A stretch of 59,008 nucleotides of DNA from an uncultured beta proteobacterium (GCA_903920695.1 CAIXNB010000185.1:1-59008), one strand, 5' to 3'; shown: positions 9,563 through 18,770, counted from the stretch's first letter. The notes: generated from the letters alone by a model not told the origin. Translations and numbers: made by a program.

Positions 9563-10357
9563 ATGAACACTACCTATTCCTCGGTGAAAGTTGAAGTGCA
9601 GGACGGTTTGGCTATTGTGACGCTGACCCAGCCGGAACGTGGCAACCCGTTCGATGGCGACTTTACGCGGGATATGAAAGAGGTGTTTCTCGGTCTGTGG
9701 GATTGTCCCGGCCTGCGTGCGGTCCTGATCCGGGCCGACGGTGCCAACTTCAGTTTCGGCGGTGATCTCAAGAGTTTTTATCCGCAGCGCGCCAATCTGG
9801 CACCCCTGGTCCGGCGCTGGACCAGCGACCTGCACATGGGACTGCAACGCGCCTGGCAGTTGCCGGTTCCCATCGTGGTGGCTGTGCAAGGCTGGGCGAT
9901 GGGCGGCGGCGTCGCCCTGCTGGCAGGCTGTGATGTGGTCGTCGCGGGACAGTCCGCGCGCCTGGGCTCTGCCTTCGCGCAGCTCGGATTCAGCTGTGAT
10001 TCGGGCTCCAGCGCAACGCTGAGCGCGCGCATGGGCGTGGCACGCGCCAAGCGCTTCGTCATGCTGGCCGAAGTGCTGTCCAGCCTGGAAGCCATGCAAG
10101 CCGGGCTGGTGGACAAGATCGTTCCCGATGCCGAACTGGACGCCGAGGCATTGAGCGTCGCCAGAAAGCTCGCAGCCGGCCCAACCGTTGCCTACGGCGA
10201 GATCAAGCGCCTGTTCCTGCGCGCGAGCGCCATGCAAATGGAGGCGCTGCTGGAGGATGAAGCGCTGACCCTGGCGCGGGTCTCTTCCACCGATGACGCC
10301 CAAGAGGGCATTGCCGCCCTGATGGAAAAACGCAAACCGGTTTTTCTTGGTCGCTAA
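9563..10357 (+). CDS. Enoyl-CoA hydratase/isomerase family protein (PaaG-like)
   Basis: The 264-residue protein is a single crotonase domain. The oxyanion-hole segments are visible (FSFGGDL near residue 70, GWAMGGGVAL near 111). The hydratase glutamates are missing: GGGVAL has V where hydratases have E, and the second site reads AQLGFSCDSG. The aspartate in CDSG matches PaaG-type isomerases, so double-bond isomerisation is more likely than hydration. It starts at ATG 9563 behind CGGAG and is followed 14 bases later by a second crotonase, presumably in one transcript. Confidence 0.8.
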   Translation: MNTTYSSVKVEVQDGLAIVTLTQPERGNPFDGDFTRDMKEVFLGLWDCPGLRAVLIRADGANFSFGGDLKSFYPQRANLAPLVRRWTSDLHMGLQRAWQLPVPIVVAVQGWAMGGGVALLAGCDVVVAGQSARLGSAFAQLGFSCDSGSSATLSARMGVARAKRFVMLAEVLSSLEAMQAGLVDKIVPDAELDAEALSVARKLAAGPTVAYGEIKRLFLRASAMQMEALLEDEALTLARVSSTDDAQEGIAALMEKRKPVFLGR

Positions 10358-10371
10358 GGCGTGAGGTGATC

Positions 10372-11157
10372 ATGTCCACGGCATTCGAAGTGATCAAGGT
10401 CGATGTTTCCGAAGAAGGATGGGCGACTGTCCTCTTCAATCGTCCCGAGAAGATGAATACCTTGTCGCTGCAGTTGCGCCGTGAGTTGGACCAGGCGGTT
10501 GCGGCATTGGAGGCCGACACGGCTGTACGGGTACTAATTCTGAGCGGGGTCGGCTCGGCATTTACCGCCGGACTGGATCTCGACGAGTGGGATTCGACCG
10601 GTCTGAGCGCTGCTGGCGCCTATGAATACGACGTCGTGGCGACCCTGCAGCGCTTCTCCGGGCCCGTGATTGCAGCCATCAACGGGCTGGCCATGACAGG
10701 CGGCCTCGAGATCGCGCTGGCCTGCGACGTGGTGCTGGCGTCGGCTAATGCCAGATTCGCCGACACGCATGCACAGGTCGGCTTGCTGCCGGGATGGGGC
10801 GGCTCTGTCAGGCTGGCGCGCTGTGTCGGCCTGCACCGCGCCAAGGAGTTGGCGCTGACCGGACGCTTCTTCAATGCCGACGAAGCCCATGCCTGGGGTC
10901 TGGTCAGCCGCGTCGTGCCGCCGGATGCGCTGCTCGCGGAGGCTCAAGGCATGGCGCGCGCCATGCTCAAGGGCGTGCCCGATACCGTGCTTGCCTACAA
11001 GCGGCTGCTGGATCGGGGTTTCGAGGCGACACTGCCGCAAGCCATTGCTATGGAGCGTGCCATGTCCATTGCGAACAACTCGCCGGTCAGCCGCGATGCC
11101 ATTCAGGCACGCTTGCAGGCCGTGCGCGCCAGGCACAAAGACGAGTCCAAGTCCTAG
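10372..11157 (+). CDS. Enoyl-CoA hydratase family protein
   Basis: The 261-residue crotonase has AFTAGLDL at the first oxyanion-hole position and GLAMTGGLEIALACDVV, keeping the first catalytic glutamate. The second site reads ADTHAQVGLLPGWGGS, without the usual PE pair, as in several EchA-type hydratases. ATG at 10372 follows GAGGTG; an in-frame GTG lies six bases upstream. It forms a pair with the preceding gene. Its substrate cannot be told from sequence; a role in beta-oxidation of the ring-opened product or an alicyclic intermediate fits the context. Confidence 0.82.
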   Translation: MSTAFEVIKVDVSEEGWATVLFNRPEKMNTLSLQLRRELDQAVAALEADTAVRVLILSGVGSAFTAGLDLDEWDSTGLSAAGAYEYDVVATLQRFSGPVIAAINGLAMTGGLEIALACDVVLASANARFADTHAQVGLLPGWGGSVRLARCVGLHRAKELALTGRFFNADEAHAWGLVSRVVPPDALLAEAQGMARAMLKGVPDTVLAYKRLLDRGFEATLPQAIAMERAMSIANNSPVSRDAIQARLQAVRARHKDESKS

Positions 11158-11195
11158 CGCGGATCGCCAGCCGGCACGTGCTGGCCTCGCCGCAC

Positions 11196-12110
11196 TCAAC
11201 CCGTGCTGCGGCTCGCCTTTTCCTTTTCTGCGCGCCCACGCACGAGCGCCTTGGCCTCGGCCCAGTCCTCTGATGTCAAGCGACCCAGCGCGGCAAAGGT
11301 GCTCGGGGCTGCCAGGTGATGGCCGCCGTCGATGGCAATGTTCTGTCCGGTCAGGTATTCGCAACCGTCGGCTTGCAGGAAGGTCAGCAGATTGCACAAC
11401 TCGGGCATGCGGCCGAAGCGCTGCATCGGCACCTCATCGGCTGAGGCGGCGCCCACATTGGCTTTCGGGATCGGTGCCAGTTTTTCCCAGGCGCCTTCGG
11501 TCGGGAAAGGTCCGGGCGCGACGGCGTTCACGCGGATGTTGTTCTTGCCCCATTCAACAGCCAGCGACATGGTCATGGCGTGCACCGCCGTTTTGGCCAT
11601 TACCGACGGCAGAACATAGGCGGAGCCGGTCCAGACCCAGGTCACCAGCATGCTGACGACCGAACCGGGCAGACCCTGATCGATCCAGCGACGACCACAC
11701 GCCAGAGTGGCAAACAGGGCACCATCCATCACAGTTGAGCGTACCGCGGCAAAGCCGCGCGGACTGATGTCCACCGAAGGCGAAATGAAGTTGGCAGCCG
11801 CATTGTTGATCAGGCCGGTCAGTGGGCCGTCCAGCCAAATCTTGTCGATCATGGCGTCGATTTGTTCAGCTTCGCGCACATCGCAGATGTGGCTCTGGAT
11901 CGAACCGCCGTGAGCTGCGGTTTGCTTCAGCTCGGCCACGGTTGCATCGAGCACGGCGGCACGGCGACCGCAGATGTGGACGGCTGCGCCCTGTGCGCTG
12001 AAGGCGCGCGCCAGTTCCTTGCCCAGTCCGGTGCCGCCACCGGTGATGAGGATGCGTTTACCTTGCAGTGCATCGGGACGCATGGCGCCCGGCGAGACTT
12101 TGGTTTCCAT
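11196..12110 (-). CDS. SDR oxidoreductase, 2,4-dienoyl-CoA reductase-like
   Basis: The 304-residue short-chain dehydrogenase has the nucleotide-binding motif ITGGGTGLGKELA near residue 23 and NNAA near 106. The usual YxxxK is replaced by SVMAK after GSAYVLP, matching 2,4-dienoyl-CoA reductases (DECR), where Ser-x3-Lys is used. The start at 12110 (METKVSPGAM) is preferred over an in-frame ATG 24 bases upstream. It is the last gene of the leftward operon 15855-11196. Reduction of a dienoyl-CoA is the likely reaction; the substrate might be a cyclic diene. Confidence 0.78.
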   Translation of the reverse strand: METKVSPGAMRPDALQGKRILITGGGTGLGKELARAFSAQGAAVHICGRRAAVLDATVAELKQTAAHGGSIQSHICDVREAEQIDAMIDKIWLDGPLTGLINNAAANFISPSVDISPRGFAAVRSTVMDGALFATLACGRRWIDQGLPGSVVSMLVTWVWTGSAYVLPSVMAKTAVHAMTMSLAVEWGKNNIRVNAVAPGPFPTEGAWEKLAPIPKANVGAASADEVPMQRFGRMPELCNLLTFLQADGCEYLTGQNIAIDGGHHLAAPSTFAALGRLTSEDWAEAKALVRGRAEKEKASRSTG

Positions 12111-12160
12111 ATCGATTCGTTTCCTGTGTTGCAACTAATTGGCGATCACCATGGCTCGGC

Positions 12161-13330
12161 TCAACCCGTTTGGGCGTTGGCCCGGTAGTCGGAAAACAGC
12201 TTACGACCGATGATGAGCTTCATGACCTCGATCGAGCCGCCGGCAATCTTGACAACACGGGCATCGGCGTAGGCCCGGGAAATCGGGTATTCCCACATGT
12301 AACCCCAGCCACCGAACAACTGCAGGCACTCGTCGACCACCTTGCAGTGCAGATTGCTCAACCACATCTTGGCCATCGCGGCATCGATCGCATCGAGTTC
12401 CCCCTTCATGAAGTTCTCGATGCACTTGTCGGTGAACTGGCGACCGATGACGGCTTCCGTCTTCAGCTCGGCCAGCTTGAACTGCGTGTTCTGAAAATCC
12501 CCGATCGTTTGGCCAAAAGCCTTTCTCTCGGCCGTGTAGGCCACCGTGTAGTCGATGACCGTCTCCGCCACGGTGGCGGAGCGAATCGCCTGCGCCAGCC
12601 GTTCCTGCGCCAGCTTGGTCATCATCAGCTCGAAGCCTTTGCCCTCTTCGCCGAGCATGGCAGACGCCGGTACGCGCACCTCGTCGAAGAACAGTTCCGA
12701 TGTGTCCTGGCCCTTCATGCCGAGCTTCTCCAGGTTTTTGCCGCGCCGGAAACCCGGCAGGCTGGTATCCACCAGGAACAGCGTCACACCTTTGGAACCG
12801 GCGCCCAAATTGGTCTTGGTCGCCAGCACGATGACGTCGCACAGTTGACCGTTGGAGATGAAGACTTTTTGACCCGAGATCACGAAGTCATCACCGTCAC
12901 GCACTGCCTTGGTCCGAATCGCCTTGAGGTCGCTGCCAGCGTGCGGCTCGGTCATGCCGAGCGAGCCGATGGCTTCACCGGTAACCATCCTGGGTAGCCA
13001 TTGCTGCTTCTGTGCCTCAGTACCAAACGATTTGATGTAAGTTGCCACCAGATCGCAATGGATCATGAAGCCGGGCCCGGTGTGGCCGGAGCGTGCCATT
13101 TCTTCAAAGACGACCACGTCGAACAGATAGTCGACACCAAGACCACCGTACTGTTCCGGAACCGTGCAACACAGCATGCCGGCCGCGCCAGCCTTGCGCC
13201 AGAGCTCGCGCGGTACGATGCGGTCGTGCTCCCACTGGGGATGGTGCGGTGTAATTTCCTTCTCGATGAAGCGCCGCACCGTGTCGCGAAAGGCTTCATG
13301 GTCTTCGTTGAAAAGTGTTCTCTTAAACAT
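12161..13330 (-). CDS. Acyl-CoA dehydrogenase (long-chain/isovaleryl type)
   Basis: The 389-residue flavoprotein has all three acyl-CoA dehydrogenase domains: the signature SLGMTEPHAGSDLKAIRTK near residue 124, RKAFGQTIGDFQ near 271, and a C-terminal LFGGWGYMWEYPISRAYAD. The C-terminal catalytic position reads IAGGSIEV instead of EGT, so the base is probably on the helix before RKAFG as in isovaleryl- and long-chain enzymes. It is adjacent to and co-directed with a second, different acyl-CoA dehydrogenase, which suggests successive steps or a heteromer such as PimC/PimD. Confidence 0.88.
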   Translation of the reverse strand: MFKRTLFNEDHEAFRDTVRRFIEKEITPHHPQWEHDRIVPRELWRKAGAAGMLCCTVPEQYGGLGVDYLFDVVVFEEMARSGHTGPGFMIHCDLVATYIKSFGTEAQKQQWLPRMVTGEAIGSLGMTEPHAGSDLKAIRTKAVRDGDDFVISGQKVFISNGQLCDVIVLATKTNLGAGSKGVTLFLVDTSLPGFRRGKNLEKLGMKGQDTSELFFDEVRVPASAMLGEEGKGFELMMTKLAQERLAQAIRSATVAETVIDYTVAYTAERKAFGQTIGDFQNTQFKLAELKTEAVIGRQFTDKCIENFMKGELDAIDAAMAKMWLSNLHCKVVDECLQLFGGWGYMWEYPISRAYADARVVKIAGGSIEVMKLIIGRKLFSDYRANAQTG

Positions 13331-13345
13331 GGTTTCCTCTTTCTT

Positions 13346-14512
13346 CTAATAGGACTTCGGCAGGCCGAGCACCTTCTCGGCGATGAAGCACAGGATCAGC
13401 TGCTCGGTGATGGGCGCGATGCGGGTGATCGTCACCTCGCGCAGCAGGCGTTCGACGTGATACTCCTTGGCATAGCCGAAGCCGCCGAGGGTGAACACGG
13501 CCTGCTGTGCCGCCGCATAACCGGCGCGGGCGCCCAGGAATTTGGCGGTGTTGGCTTCGGCGCCGCAGGGCTGGTGCTGGTCGTACAACCAGGCGCCTTT
13601 CATGGTCATGGCCCATGCCGCTTCCAGGTCCATCCAGCGTTCCGCCAGCGGATGCTGAATGCCCTGGTTCATGCCGATTGGTCGGCCAAATACCACACGG
13701 TCCTTCGCATACTGGGTGGCGCGCCGATGCGCGTCCTGGCCGATGGCGATGGCCTCGGAGGCGATCAGCAGACGTTCCGGGTTCAGACTGTGCAGGATGT
13801 AGCCAAAGCCCTTGCCTTCCTCGCCAATGCGGTCGGCATCGGGAATGAACAAGCCGTCAATGAAGATCGCGTTGGAATCCACGGCCTTGCGACCCATTTT
13901 CGGGATGCGCCGGACTTCGATCTTCGAGCGATCGAGATCGGTGTAAAAAATCGTGATGCCGTCAGTCGGTTTCTTGCAGTCTTCCAGCTTGGTGGTGCGC
14001 GTGAGCAGCATGATCTTGTTCGCCACCATGGCCGTGGAGGTCCAAACCTTCTGGCCATACACCACGTAGCCACCCGGAACTTTTTCTGCAAAGGTCTTGA
14101 TGGCGGTCGTGTTCAGACCGGCGTCCGGTTCGGTGAAACCGAAGCAGCATTGGTCTTTGCCTTCGATCAGGCGCGGCAGCCAACGCTGGCGCTGGTCGGG
14201 GGTGCCGCAGACGACGATCGGGTGCGGTCCAAACAGGTTGATGTGCACCGATGAGGTAGCGGTCATGCCGCCGCCGTGACTGCCGACCTCATGCATCATG
14301 ATGCAGGCCTCGGTCACACCCAGACCCGCGCCGCCGTATTCGGTCGGCATCGTGATGCCCAGCCAGCCGGCGTCGGCCATGGCCTTGTGAAATTCACGCG
14401 GAAACTCGCCGTCCTCGTCGCGCGCCAGCCAGTATTCGTCGTCGAATGAGCTGACGACGGCGCTGACGCCGTCCCGTATCGCCCGATGGTCTTCGTTGGT
14501 TGAAAAATCCAT
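13346..14512 (-). CDS. Acyl-CoA dehydrogenase (atypical catalytic site)
   Basis: The 388-residue protein has the family signature CFGFTEPDAGLNTTAIKTFA near residue 121, VVFGRPIGMNQGIQHPLAER near 270 and GGFGYAKEYHVERLLREVTI near the end. The position of the usual catalytic glutamate reads IAPITE, that is proline in place of Glu, as in a known subgroup with APIxE tails. It lies 15 bases upstream of the neighbouring dehydrogenase in the same operon. The substrate is unknown; a pimeloyl-type or branched acyl-CoA fits the cluster. Confidence 0.86.
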   Translation of the reverse strand: MDFSTNEDHRAIRDGVSAVVSSFDDEYWLARDEDGEFPREFHKAMADAGWLGITMPTEYGGAGLGVTEACIMMHEVGSHGGGMTATSSVHINLFGPHPIVVCGTPDQRQRWLPRLIEGKDQCCFGFTEPDAGLNTTAIKTFAEKVPGGYVVYGQKVWTSTAMVANKIMLLTRTTKLEDCKKPTDGITIFYTDLDRSKIEVRRIPKMGRKAVDSNAIFIDGLFIPDADRIGEEGKGFGYILHSLNPERLLIASEAIAIGQDAHRRATQYAKDRVVFGRPIGMNQGIQHPLAERWMDLEAAWAMTMKGAWLYDQHQPCGAEANTAKFLGARAGYAAAQQAVFTLGGFGYAKEYHVERLLREVTITRIAPITEQLILCFIAEKVLGLPKSY

Positions 14513-14533
14513 GTTTTGCTCCGTATGGTTCTT

Positions 14534-15403
14534 TTAGTTCGTCAGGTCCAGTGTCCGCAAGGCCTGCGTCAGATGCGGCTTGTCGATCATGACGCCGTCG
14601 ATGCTCAGCGTTCCGGCATCGGGCTGGGCCGCAAAGGCTTCGACGATGCGGCGGGCATGCGCCAGCTCCGCCTCAGACGGAGAGAACGCTTCGTTGATCG
14701 TGGCCACCTGGTCCGGATGGATTGCAATGCGGCCACGAAACCCGCGTCGACGCGCCTGGCGGCAGGAAGCAGCCAGTCCGGCGGCATCGCGAAAGTCGGC
14801 GTACAAGGTGTCGATCGCCGGCACACCGGTGGCTGCCGCAGCGCACAGGCACAGCGAGTTGGCCCAGTGGTAGAGCGGCGACAAGGCACCGTCCTCTTCA
14901 CGGTTGGAGATCGCCCCGATCGCCGCCGACAGGTCTTCCGCGCCCCAGGTTATACCGGCAAGCCGGGGTACCGGTGCCGCGAAGCTCTGCATGTTCAGCA
15001 TGGCCTGCGCCGTCTCGGTCGCAACCGGCACGATGCGCACCGCGCCCTCGGTCATGTCCGCACGCGCCTCCAGCGCATCCAGGCAGTTGGCCAGGCGCGC
15101 AATGTCCGCTGCGCTGTTTGTCTTGGGCAGCATGATGCCGGCCAGGCCCGGCGCCACCACGGCGGCCAGGTCTTGCATCGCCATGCCGGAGTCGAGCGGG
15201 TTGATGCGCACGAACAGCGCCGACTGGATCCGCGTGGCGTGCTCGGCGATGAAGGCGGCAGCGCCGCGGCGCGCCTCGCTCTTGCGACTGGCGGCGACGG
15301 CGTCTTCCAGATCCAGGATCAGCGCATCGGCTGTGCTGCCCAGCGCTTTGGCGAGCTTGCGCTCGCTGTCAGCCGGAACGAAGAGCATGGATCGCAGCTT
15401 CAT
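14534..15403 (-). CDS. HpcH/HpaI-family CoA-ester lyase (CitE-like)
   Basis: The 289-residue protein begins MKLRSMLFVPADSERKLAKA and has the metal-binding LILDLEDAV near residue 30, the LFVRINPLDS strand and GITWGAEDLSAAIG near 156, all marks of the citrate lyase beta / malyl-CoA / methylmalyl-CoA / citramalyl-CoA lyase family. Such enzymes cleave beta-hydroxyacyl-CoA acids to acetyl- or propionyl-CoA plus a keto or aldehyde acid. Its start overlaps the stop of the MaoC gene by four bases (ATGA), so the pair is translationally coupled. A hydratase-then-lyase step on a branched dicarboxyl-CoA is likely. Confidence 0.85.
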   Translation of the reverse strand: MKLRSMLFVPADSERKLAKALGSTADALILDLEDAVAASRKSEARRGAAAFIAEHATRIQSALFVRINPLDSGMAMQDLAAVVAPGLAGIMLPKTNSAADIARLANCLDALEARADMTEGAVRIVPVATETAQAMLNMQSFAAPVPRLAGITWGAEDLSAAIGAISNREEDGALSPLYHWANSLCLCAAAATGVPAIDTLYADFRDAAGLAASCRQARRRGFRGRIAIHPDQVATINEAFSPSEAELAHARRIVEAFAAQPDAGTLSIDGVMIDKPHLTQALRTLDLTN

Positions 15404-15855
15404 GCCGCAGCCCGCTTGAGCATGAGCGCCTGCCGGGTGCAGGTGCAGACTTCCTCACCCCGCTGGTTGAAGCCCTGGTGCAGGAAGGTCACTATGCCAG
15501 CGTTCGATCGCGACTTGCTCTCGCGCATCTCCTTGACCGTCGTACGGGCGCGAATCGTGTCTCCGGCAAATACCGGGTGGGCGAAGCGCACATCGGTCAT
15601 GCCAAGGTTGGCCACGGTTGTGCCCAGCGTCGTCTCCTGCACCGATAGTCCGATCACCAAACCGAGTGTGAAGATGCTGTTGATCAGCGGACGGCCGAAC
15701 TCGGTCGTCTTGCAATACTCGGCGTCGATGTGAATGGCAGCCGGGTTGTAGGTGGCGTTGCAGAACCACATGTTGTCCGCTTCGGTGACCGTGCGGCGGA
15801 TCTCGTGATTGAATGCCTGTTCGATACTGAACTCGTTAAACCATAGCCCGGCCAT
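15400..15855 (-). CDS. MaoC-like acyl-CoA hydratase
   Basis: The 151-residue hotdog protein starts MAGLWFNEFSIEQAF; a longer open frame adds 18 unlikely residues. The hydratase-2 motif is recognisable in TEADNMWFCNATYNPAAIHI and TEFGRPLINSIFTLG. This variant resembles mesaconyl-CoA-hydratase-type MaoC proteins found beside CitE-like lyases. It is the first gene of the leftward operon and its stop overlaps the lyase start. It probably hydrates an unsaturated, possibly branched, acyl-CoA for the downstream lyase. Confidence 0.82.
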   Translation of the reverse strand: MAGLWFNEFSIEQAFNHEIRRTVTEADNMWFCNATYNPAAIHIDAEYCKTTEFGRPLINSIFTLGLVIGLSVQETTLGTTVANLGMTDVRFAHPVFAGDTIRARTTVKEMRESKSRSNAGIVTFLHQGFNQRGEEVCTCTRQALMLKRAAA

Positions 15856-15896
15856 CGATTGCTCCTTCCAAGATGCACAGAAAACAGAGTATAGGT

Positions 15897-15925
15897 GTGC
15901 ATTGTACACAGGTGTAATATATTAC
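15897..15925. promoter_or_regulatory. Operator candidates between MaoC operon and enoyl reductase
   Basis: GTGCA-TTG-TACAC at 15897-15909 is a one-mismatch version of the GTGTA-N3-TACAC element. It is followed by a perfect 12-bp palindrome GTAATATATTAC (15914-15925), which may also serve as an A/T-rich promoter core. The region lies between the divergent genes 15400-15855 and 15964-16980. Confidence 0.5.
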
Positions 15926-15963
15926 TGCTATTCTTTTTTTGAATTTTTCTGCGAGAACCTTCA

Positions 15964-16980
15964 ATGAATAAAGTCACCAACCGCCAAGTGCGCCTGCGCA
16001 GTCGGCCGACAGCGATCCCGCAAGCGGAACACTTCGAAATCGTGGCGCATCCGCTGCCCGGCATCGGGCCGGGGCAGGTGCTGGTGCGCAATGTGTTCCT
16101 GTCGGTCGAGCCGGCTATGCGCGGCTGGGTCAGCGCCGTGGGGAACTACAGTGAACCGGTCGCGCTGGGGGCGGTCATGCGCTCGTTTGCCGCCGGGCGC
16201 GTCGAGCAGTCGCGCGCGCCCGAGCTGCCAGTCGGCACCTGGGTCACCGGCATATTCGGGTGGCAGGACTATTGCCTTGTCTCGCCCGCCGATATTACGC
16301 GGCAGATCGCTGAGCGCGATCTGCCCCTGTCCACGGCCCTCGGAATTCTGGGAATCAATGGCGTCACCGCCCACTATGGTCTACTGGAAATCGGCCAGCC
16401 GCGTGCCGGAGAAACCGTGGTGGTCTCGACGGCGGCCGGGTCTGTTGGTTCCTGCGTGGGGCAGATCGCGGGGCTCAAAGGCTGCCACACCATTGGCATC
16501 ACCGGGGGCGAGACCAAGCGGCGCCTGTGCCGTGATCGTTTCGGCTTCGATGCGGCGGTGGACTACAAGTCGGTCGATTTCGAGACCCAACTGGCGCAGG
16601 CCTGCGTCGGAGGGGTCGATATCTACTACGACAACACGGCCGGGCCCATCAGTGATGCCGTCATGCGACATCTCAACCCGGGCGCACGGGTGATCATCTG
16701 CGGTACGGCGTCCATCGCCAGCTGGGAGCCGGCTCCGCAGGGTCCGCGCGTCGAACGCCAACTGCTGGTCAAGCGGGCGCGCATGCAGGGTTTCGTGATC
16801 TTTGACCATCCCGAGCATGACCAGCCTGCCCGTCGCGATCTGGCCGCATGGATTCGCCAGGGCAAGATGAACTACTTGGAAGACATTCTGGAAGGGATCG
16901 AACAGGCGCCGGACGCCATCGCCGGCCTGTACCGGGGCGAGAACCTTGGCAAGCGGTTGATCCGGATCGCGCCCTTGTGA
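15964..16980 (+). CDS. NADP-dependent enoyl/alkenal reductase (zinc-free MDR, CurA-like)
   Basis: The 338-residue medium-chain reductase lacks zinc ligands and has the family N-terminus ending FLSVEPAMRGWV near residue 55, the cofactor motif STAAGSVGSCVGQIAG near 157, and DIYYDNTAG near 219. It groups with 2-alkenal/prostaglandin/curcumin reductases, which reduce alpha,beta-double bonds with NADPH. It is not the zinc-type 6-hydroxycyclohexenoyl-CoA dehydrogenase (Had/BzdX). It is monocistronic, facing the next operon tail to tail. Confidence 0.83.
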   Translation: MNKVTNRQVRLRSRPTAIPQAEHFEIVAHPLPGIGPGQVLVRNVFLSVEPAMRGWVSAVGNYSEPVALGAVMRSFAAGRVEQSRAPELPVGTWVTGIFGWQDYCLVSPADITRQIAERDLPLSTALGILGINGVTAHYGLLEIGQPRAGETVVVSTAAGSVGSCVGQIAGLKGCHTIGITGGETKRRLCRDRFGFDAAVDYKSVDFETQLAQACVGGVDIYYDNTAGPISDAVMRHLNPGARVIICGTASIASWEPAPQGPRVERQLLVKRARMQGFVIFDHPEHDQPARRDLAAWIRQGKMNYLEDILEGIEQAPDAIAGLYRGENLGKRLIRIAPL

Positions 16981-17016
16981 GAAGTGCATCTGCAGCACCG
17001 GACCCGGCCCATCCAA

Positions 17017-17508
17017 TCAGGCGGTGCTGGCGCGCGGCGCGCTCTCACGGCTGATGGTTTGGTTCTCGGCATCATCGGAGATCAGGGCCCCGAGCTTGAA
17101 GACGGCGCTCGCGCGCAAGATCGGTAGGCCGTCGGCGCACACCAAACCCTGCACAAAAACGAGCGAATGGGTCTTGCGCAGAACATCCGCCTTGCCTTCG
17201 ATCCAGGCGCCCAGTGGAGCCGGCGCCAGGAAATCGGTCTGCAGGCTGATGGTGGGAAGGAAGTGGCGGGCCATATCGGTCTGGTACAACGCCGCCGTGG
17301 ACAGGAACATGTCGGCAAACAGTGCCAGCATGCCGCCATGGCACTGGTTTGCCGGGTTCACATGGTAGGGCTGGACGCGAAAGCCCAGCAGCATGTGTTC
17401 GCCGGTCCAGCGTGCAAACAAAGGCCCACTGCGCGTTGCATAGATCCCGCCGATGGTGACGGGATTGAAGCCCTCGGGCGCGTCGTTTTCTTTGGCGCTC
17501 TGGATCAT
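17017..17508 (-). CDS. PaaI-type hotdog thioesterase
   Basis: The 163-residue protein has the thioesterase hotdog core: NPANQCHGGMLALFADMFLS near residue 50 with the HGG-type turn, then TISLQTDFLAPAPLGAWIEG. It is the last gene of the leftward operon that starts at 25528. It probably hydrolyses a dead-end acyl-CoA and so recycles CoA. The last 20 residues are low-complexity and not conserved-looking. Confidence 0.82.
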   Translation of the reverse strand: MIQSAKENDAPEGFNPVTIGGIYATRSGPLFARWTGEHMLLGFRVQPYHVNPANQCHGGMLALFADMFLSTAALYQTDMARHFLPTISLQTDFLAPAPLGAWIEGKADVLRKTHSLVFVQGLVCADGLPILRASAVFKLGALISDDAENQTISRESAPRASTA

Positions 17509-17515
17509 GTGTTGT

Positions 17516-18754
17516 TCAAAGTTTGTCGCGCAGTGCCTGCCATGAGGAGCTCAAGCTGGCCTGGTGCTCAGGCGCAGCAATCCGGATCAAGGCTTGCGCG
17601 CGCGCGTCCATGGACAAATTCCGTATCTCCGCAATGCCGTATTCGGTGATGACCACGTCCGCCATGTAGCGTGGCAGCGTGCACAGAGCCTTGTCATTGA
17701 GCGCGGGAACGATGCGGGAAATTGCGCCCCGTTTGGCGCTGGCGCTCAGACAGATCAGGACGCGGCCGCCCTGCGATTGCAGTGCCGCCTGCGCAAAGAC
17801 GGGCAGACCGCCGGCGCCCGCCTGAATCGCGCCATCGGCTCGCTCGGAATTGACCTGACCAAAAAGATCAACTTCCACTGCCGAATTGATGGCGATGAAT
17901 CCGGGGATCTTCGCGAGAGCCGCAACATCATGGGTGTTCGACGCATCCGTGAACCAGAATTTCTCATTGTCAGCCAGAAAATCATAGAAATCGGTGCGGC
18001 CCAAGGCACAACCTGTGACGATGCGCGCATCGAAATCCAGGGCACTGGCCTCCCACAGCGTGCGCGCCGAAGCTGAAACCATGCCGCTGCGAAGCTTGAG
18101 CTTGCGGTGATTCGCAAGCGAATTGGCAATCGCCATCGGCACTGATCCGATGCCGAATTGCAGGGTGTCGCCATCGTGCACCAGCGATGCAACATGCACG
18201 CCGATGCGTTGCTCGATGTCCGAAGGCCGGCTGTCCGGATAGGTCACGACGGGGCACGCTTGCTCCACGACATCGTCGAGTTCCTGAATGTGCACGCGAA
18301 AGCTGCCGTCGGTACGGGGCAGGTCCGGATTGATATGGCCCACGCGCCTCCTGGCCCTAGCCCACACCAGCGGCAGAAAATCCGCGCAAAGGCCGATGCT
18401 GCAGAAGCCTCTTTCATCGGGCGCGCTGAGCTGCGCCACGGCCACGTCCACACTTGGCATGCCACGCAGATAGCGAACGATGCCCGCGTAGTCCAGCGGC
18501 AGCACTTCGGCGCGGCCCTCGCGCATGCCGGAGCGCGCCGACGGCGACATGAAGAAGGATGTCTGGCGCACGCCCGGGTGAAGCCCTAGGTAGTCGGCGC
18601 GACCGATACCCGGGAAATGAACGCCGATGACGTGGATGTCCCGGGCCCGCTCGGGCTCGGCGCCAAGCTCGTCAAGCAGCAGCTGTGACTCGCCGCTTTG
18701 CCCCGGCAGGAACACCCGTGCACCGGGGAAGAAGGCATCGCTGAGTTTCTTCAT
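17516..18754 (-). CDS. Acetyl-CoA hydrolase/4-hydroxybutyrate CoA-transferase family protein
   Basis: The 412-residue protein carries the C-terminal family text NSAVEVDLFGQVN (catalytic glutamate expected in VEVDL), GAGGLPVFAQAAL, and VVITEYGIAEIRNLS. Start 18754 (MKKLSDAFFPGARVFLPGQSG) gives a 16-base gap to the MaoC gene; an in-frame ATG at 18802 would overlap it. Enzymes of this type move CoA between acyl groups, saving ATP in activation of an acid. A ring-derived acid or acetate/succinate are possible partners. Confidence 0.82.
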   Translation of the reverse strand: MKKLSDAFFPGARVFLPGQSGESQLLLDELGAEPERARDIHVIGVHFPGIGRADYLGLHPGVRQTSFFMSPSARSGMREGRAEVLPLDYAGIVRYLRGMPSVDVAVAQLSAPDERGFCSIGLCADFLPLVWARARRRVGHINPDLPRTDGSFRVHIQELDDVVEQACPVVTYPDSRPSDIEQRIGVHVASLVHDGDTLQFGIGSVPMAIANSLANHRKLKLRSGMVSASARTLWEASALDFDARIVTGCALGRTDFYDFLADNEKFWFTDASNTHDVAALAKIPGFIAINSAVEVDLFGQVNSERADGAIQAGAGGLPVFAQAALQSQGGRVLICLSASAKRGAISRIVPALNDKALCTLPRYMADVVITEYGIAEIRNLSMDARAQALIRIAAPEHQASLSSSWQALRDKL

Positions 18755-18770
18755 GGGGCCAGCGGGCTCA

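Noticed and set aside
11166-11185. GCCAGC...GCTGGC hairpin between convergent genes as a terminator
   Set aside because: The stem is short and no T-run follows on either strand, so terminator function is not supported.
12068-15733. Long open frames on the plus strand (12068-12997, 13001-14254, 14516-15733)
   Set aside because: They lie antisense to the SDR, two acyl-CoA dehydrogenases and the CitE-like lyase, which have clear family motifs. The antisense products are His/Gln/Arg-rich without motifs, as expected from high-GC third-position bias.
15964-16980. 6-hydroxycyclohex-1-ene-1-carbonyl-CoA dehydrogenase (Had/BzdX)
   Set aside because: That enzyme is a zinc-type alcohol dehydrogenase. 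This protein lacks zinc ligands and carries CurA-like alkenal-reductase motifs.
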